Shown here in pieces: positions 7,306-9,422 of a stretch of DNA of 9,422 nucleotides (within the stretch, counting starts at the first letter, position 1; each line of letters opens with the position of its first letter). A program made the position numbers and the translations under genes. The notes below the pieces were generated by a model. It did no database searches. It was given only the letters and a program-made list of their open reading frames with translations, and had not been told where the DNA came from. Source of the DNA: Acidobacteriota bacterium (GTDB lineage: Bacteria; Acidobacteriota; Terriglobia; UBA7540). The stretch covers positions 1 through 9,422 of the forward strand of contig JAKAWN010000269.1 of assembly GCA_021827245.1 (NCBI GenBank). The letters are read 5' to 3'.

Positions 7306-8476
7306 CGATCACCCGCCCGGCAATTCCCACGCAAGAGCCGTAAGCGCCACCCAGGCACCACGGCACTGGTTTCTGCCAGACTGGGTGGGCTCGATAGCGG
7401 ACCGGAAAGTCTCCGCAGCGTGTGATCTCCGTCGGGAGCACTGCCACGACTTCCAGGGGCAGGTCCATACGAGTCTCGCGCGAAGCGATAAAGTATACAC
7501 CGAATTTTGAGACGTTTTTCATTACGCCATGGCTCCGCACCGTCTTTCCTTCCGGCGTCTTCCACTCGACGACAGCCAGGACGTGCAAAGCGTAGCGCCG
7601 TTCCCGGCGGCGTTCGCGGCCCCTCGTCAACGGGACAGGAGGCGCGGCGCCGGGTGAAACGTTAATTTCCTGGCCCTCTCGTGCGCCTATGTCGCCGTGG
7701 AATTCACGTTGGGCTGCCTCAACCACGCCATCAATAGCCCCGTCGTCAAACTCCGGAGCGTAGTGACAGAGCGCGAGTCTTTTTACCCCGCTCTCGCGAG
7801 CGATTTGCACGCCCTCGCCCTACCAACTGTGCCCGCATTCCTTCCGCTCCCTCCGCATCTGCCCGGGCGTACAGAAGGAGTCGTAAACAAGGACATCCGC
7901 CCTCTGGCACAAATCTCTCGGGGCCTTGTCGTGGAAGGTGGAGCCTGGCTCCGTGTCCGTGGCGAAGGCGAAGACGCCGTCATCAGCCTCGATGCGGTAG
8001 GCCACTGCACCCTGCGGATGATTCAAAGGGGCGGACCGAATAATCGCACGACAGAGGTCGATCGGCTTGTCATCAAGGTCGAAGTAATGCCGGGCCGACT
8101 TCATCATTCATGTATCCACGGGAAAGTATGGACTGGCCATCTGGCGGCTGATGGATCTCTCGATCTCCGCGCCGCTGCACATCGCAGAATGAAAGAAGAA
8201 ATGGTTCTCCGGCCGGTAAAATGGAACGAAGAAAGGAATACCCTGGATGTGATCCCAGTGGAGATGCGTGAGAAAAATATAGGCGTAAATCGGGCGATCG
8301 CCATCCTCCAGCATCAGGTTTTTTCCAAGAGCCATCATGCCGGTGCCGCAATCCAGAATGATCAGTGTACCGTTGGCCAGACGCACCTCGATACAAGAGG
8401 TGTTCCCTCCGTAACGCAAATTGCGCTCTTCGGGTGTCGCGGTTGAGCCTCGGACCCCCCAAAATTTTACTTTCAT
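7301..8476 (-). pseudogene. Metallo-beta-lactamase fold hydrolase fused to PilZ domain, two in-frame stops
   Basis: The 391-codon frame runs ATG 8476 to TAG 7301 and encodes an MBL-fold hydrolase followed by a PilZ (c-di-GMP-binding type) domain, but it is broken by TGA at codon 123 (8110-8108) and TAG at codon 219 (7822-7820). The three pieces share one frame and read as one family member. The start MKVKFWGVRGSTATP and RYGGNTSC, metal motif HLHWDH (H71, H73, D75, H76), LNHP (H153), ATDTE (D174) and LCHYAPE (H238) are all kept. PilZ signatures follow: an Arg-rich RRRER (about 290-294) and NVSKFG (321-326). The TAG sits where relatives have Trp in GHSTWxEGV, so TGG to TAG is likely. Natural substrates of this subfamily are unknown. 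AGAGGG is only two bases before the ATG. The intact motifs suggest recent loss, but TGA-ATG-ATG and TAG-GGCGAGGGC-GTG could permit translational restart, so a split product cannot be excluded. Confidence 0.82.
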
Positions 8477-8539
8477 GACCCTCTACGACTTGGCCAGCGT
8501 GCAAATTGTTCGCGGTCTCCTCCCCATAACAAGACACAA

Positions 8540-8592
8540 TGGCACGCTAAGTGTACATATCTTTATGCTTGTAGCAAGCATTTTGCGTGCCA
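8540..8592. repeat. Nested inverted repeat (8-bp outer, 7-bp inner stem)
   Basis: The outer arms TGGCACGC (8540-8547) and GCGTGCCA (8585-8592) are perfect inverted copies. Inside them ATGCTTG (8565-8571) and CAAGCAT (8575-8581) form a second perfect stem with loop TAG, followed by TTT. The palindrome TGTACA (8552-8557) lies in the left internal loop. It is 64 bases upstream of the MBL-PilZ start. Possible roles are a folded RNA, an operator, a terminator for rightward transcription (inner stem plus T's) or a tiny mobile-element remnant. Confidence 0.55.
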
Positions 8593-9110
8593 GAAAGTAT
8601 CTCTAGGCAAATCTATGGGTTAGCTGCAAATAAAAAGGGCCGCAGGGTGGCAGAGCCCGCCCAAGTGAAACATCTTGCGATAGTTCGGCAAGTCTGGTAA
8701 TAGGCGTCCTGCGAATGGGTCCGTGGGTGGCCCAGTGAATTTGAATGGCGGGAAGTCTTGGGAAGTCTAAGGGTTGTGGCACCGATTGATTGCAGCGATG
8801 AACGGTCCGAAGAGACCTGAAAGTGCGATTTCTCTAAGCCTGCTCGCTTACGTCACGATGCGTCTTAGATCCAGGCTGGGATTTTTCGCAGAGGCGCAGA
8901 AGATTTGTGCAACGAGGAAGTTGGCGCGGCCAATCGTGATGGGGAAGCTCTCCGCTAACTTACCTAACCCGGCATAGCCCGAACCAAACAGGGAAGTTGG
9001 ACCGATTTCAAATTGCCTTCAAAGGTGCATCAACACAGGGCCAACTCATAGTGGTCAAAAATATTCTGCCACAAAAGAGCAGAATCCAATTTCATAGGTA
9101 CTACGCTTTC

Positions 9111-9128
9111 TCTGAGACTTCGCTCAGA
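9111..9128. other. Small hairpin upstream of the right-hand gene
   Basis: TCTGAG (9111-9116) and CTCAGA (9123-9128) form a perfect 6-bp stem with loop ACTTCG. After one mismatch, three more T-A pairs can extend it. It lies about 45 bases before the -10 at 9173, and CCCC/GGGG (9137-9140 and 9145-9148) follows. It could be an operator or the end of an upstream element. No T tract follows on the + strand. Confidence 0.35.
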
Positions 9129-9172
9129 AAAAGTGGCCCCTGACGGGGGAGCTGTAACGCAAGGTGTTGGCG

Positions 9173-9178
9173 TATAAT
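9173..9178 (+). promoter_or_regulatory. -10 promoter element very close to the ATG at 9188
   Basis: A perfect TATAAT at 9173-9178 ends nine bases before the ATG. The expected transcription start (about 9184-9187) is at or just before the start codon, so the mRNA would be leaderless or nearly so; no Shine-Dalgarno sequence is present. No good -35 is seen. The local string TGGCGTATAAT resembles TGGCGTGCTATAAT at the dehydrogenase promoter. Confidence 0.5.
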
Positions 9179-9187
9179 CCGGCAGCC

Positions 9188-9422
9188 ATGGCAGACCAAT
9201 TCAGCGACCATTACGCCGATCTTCTTGAAGGTCAATATGACTGTGTGGACCGCATCGTTCTCAACGCTTGCTTCCCGCTGGGGCAAAAGGCGCGAGGGTT
9301 TCGCGCTTGGTGGCGGTTGTTGAACGGCGGCGACGGGACCTTGGATGACACTCACTTGATGCGCATGGCCGGCCGTTTCAGCCGGCGGGTTCGCGCTTTC
9401 GCCAAAGCCCGAGGCATTCCCG
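9188..9422 (+). CDS. Protein of unknown function, N-terminal part (runs off the window)
   Basis: The frame is open from ATG 9188 to the window edge (78 codons, no stop), so only the N-terminus is seen. It begins MADQFSDHYADLLEGQYDCV and continues with DRIVLNACFPLGQ, FRAWWRLLNGG, DDTHLMRMAGRFSRRVRAFA and KARGIP. The style and motifs (YDCVDRIVLNA, LMRMAGRFSRRVR, KAxGIP) match a family of hypothetical proteins of roughly 400-500 residues that I recall from environmental bacterial genomes; I know of no established function. There is no signal peptide; the segment is soluble, basic and aromatic-rich. Start choice rests on the family-like N-terminus and the promoter directly upstream. An accessory or mobile-element-linked role is possible but is only inference. 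Confidence 0.75.
   Translation, partial: MADQFSDHYADLLEGQYDCVDRIVLNACFPLGQKARGFRAWWRLLNGGDGTLDDTHLMRMAGRFSRRVRAFAKARGIP

Larger units (their letters stand above)
8477..9172. other. Long non-coding stretch with several inverted repeats
   Basis: About 700 bases between the divergent MBL-PilZ pseudogene and the right-hand gene contain no convincing coding region. The part near 8477-8600 is relatively AT-rich and should carry the promoter of the pseudogene, but no clear -35/-10 pair is found. Inside are the nested inverted repeat at 8540-8592, a run of short potential hairpins at 8646-8690 (GGGTGG with CCGCCC; CTTGC with GCAAG), a direct repeat GGGAAGTCT (starting at 8752 and 8761 on a close count), and the hairpin at 9111-9128. 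It could be degenerate genes, an unrecognised RNA or decayed mobile DNA. Confidence 0.5.

Noticed and set aside
7301..7420. Possible frameshift near the 3' end of the PilZ domain (an alternative frame reads AWVALTALAWELPGG)
   Set aside because: The PilZ C-terminus is too variable to decide by eye; the main frame also gives a plausible end, so no frameshift is claimed.
8106..8112. TGA read as a sense codon (recoding or an alternative code)
   Set aside because: A second interruption is TAG, and no selenocysteine or recoding signal is apparent; ordinary nonsense mutations explain both better.
8774..8977. 67-codon forward frame in the non-coding stretch
   Set aside because: TTG start, no ribosome binding site, no recognised motif; could be a fragment of something but cannot be supported.

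Overview
The window looks like chromosomal DNA of a soil-type Acidobacteriota (or close relative). This is inferred from family content: a very long exported SBBP-repeat protein with choice-of-anchor D (ASH-like) repeats and an Ig-like tail interrupted by membrane segments, a metallo-beta-lactamase fold joined to a PilZ domain, and REP-like intergenic sequence. Base composition is moderately GC-rich. No rRNA, tRNA or CRISPR array is visible.

Layout. Positions 112-789 (+) hold the 3' half of an IS1380-family transposase, broken at its 5' end, followed by about 390 bases of non-coding DNA. A clear extended -10 promoter (1181-1189) and ribosome binding site (1220-1225) lead into a UDP-N-acetylglucosamine 6-dehydrogenase-like gene (1233-2639, +). 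A small, possibly coiled-coil ORF follows on the same strand (to 3036). Convergent to it is a 1346-residue exported protein (7120-3080, -) with a signal peptide, an N-terminal beta domain, seven SBBP repeats, four ASH-like repeats and a split Ig-like/transmembrane C-terminus. Upstream on the same strand lies a metallo-beta-lactamase/PilZ gene (8476-7301, -) interrupted by two in-frame stop codons. The remaining ~700 bases are non-coding but contain several inverted repeats. At the right edge a promoter places transcription almost at the ATG of a partial gene of unknown function (9188 to the edge, +).

How the parts relate. The sugar dehydrogenase supplies a nucleotide-sugar uronic acid for surface polysaccharide, and the SBBP protein is probably a surface or envelope protein, so both point to the cell envelope. 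No shared operon or pathway is demonstrable. The transposase remnant and the decayed MBL-PilZ gene suggest a genomic stretch undergoing rearrangement and gene loss. I see no convincing evidence of a new multi-gene system. The most interesting items are the double-nonsense MBL-PilZ gene with possible restart sites, the nested inverted repeat at 8540-8592, the near-leaderless unknown gene at 9188, and the architecture of the giant SBBP protein.
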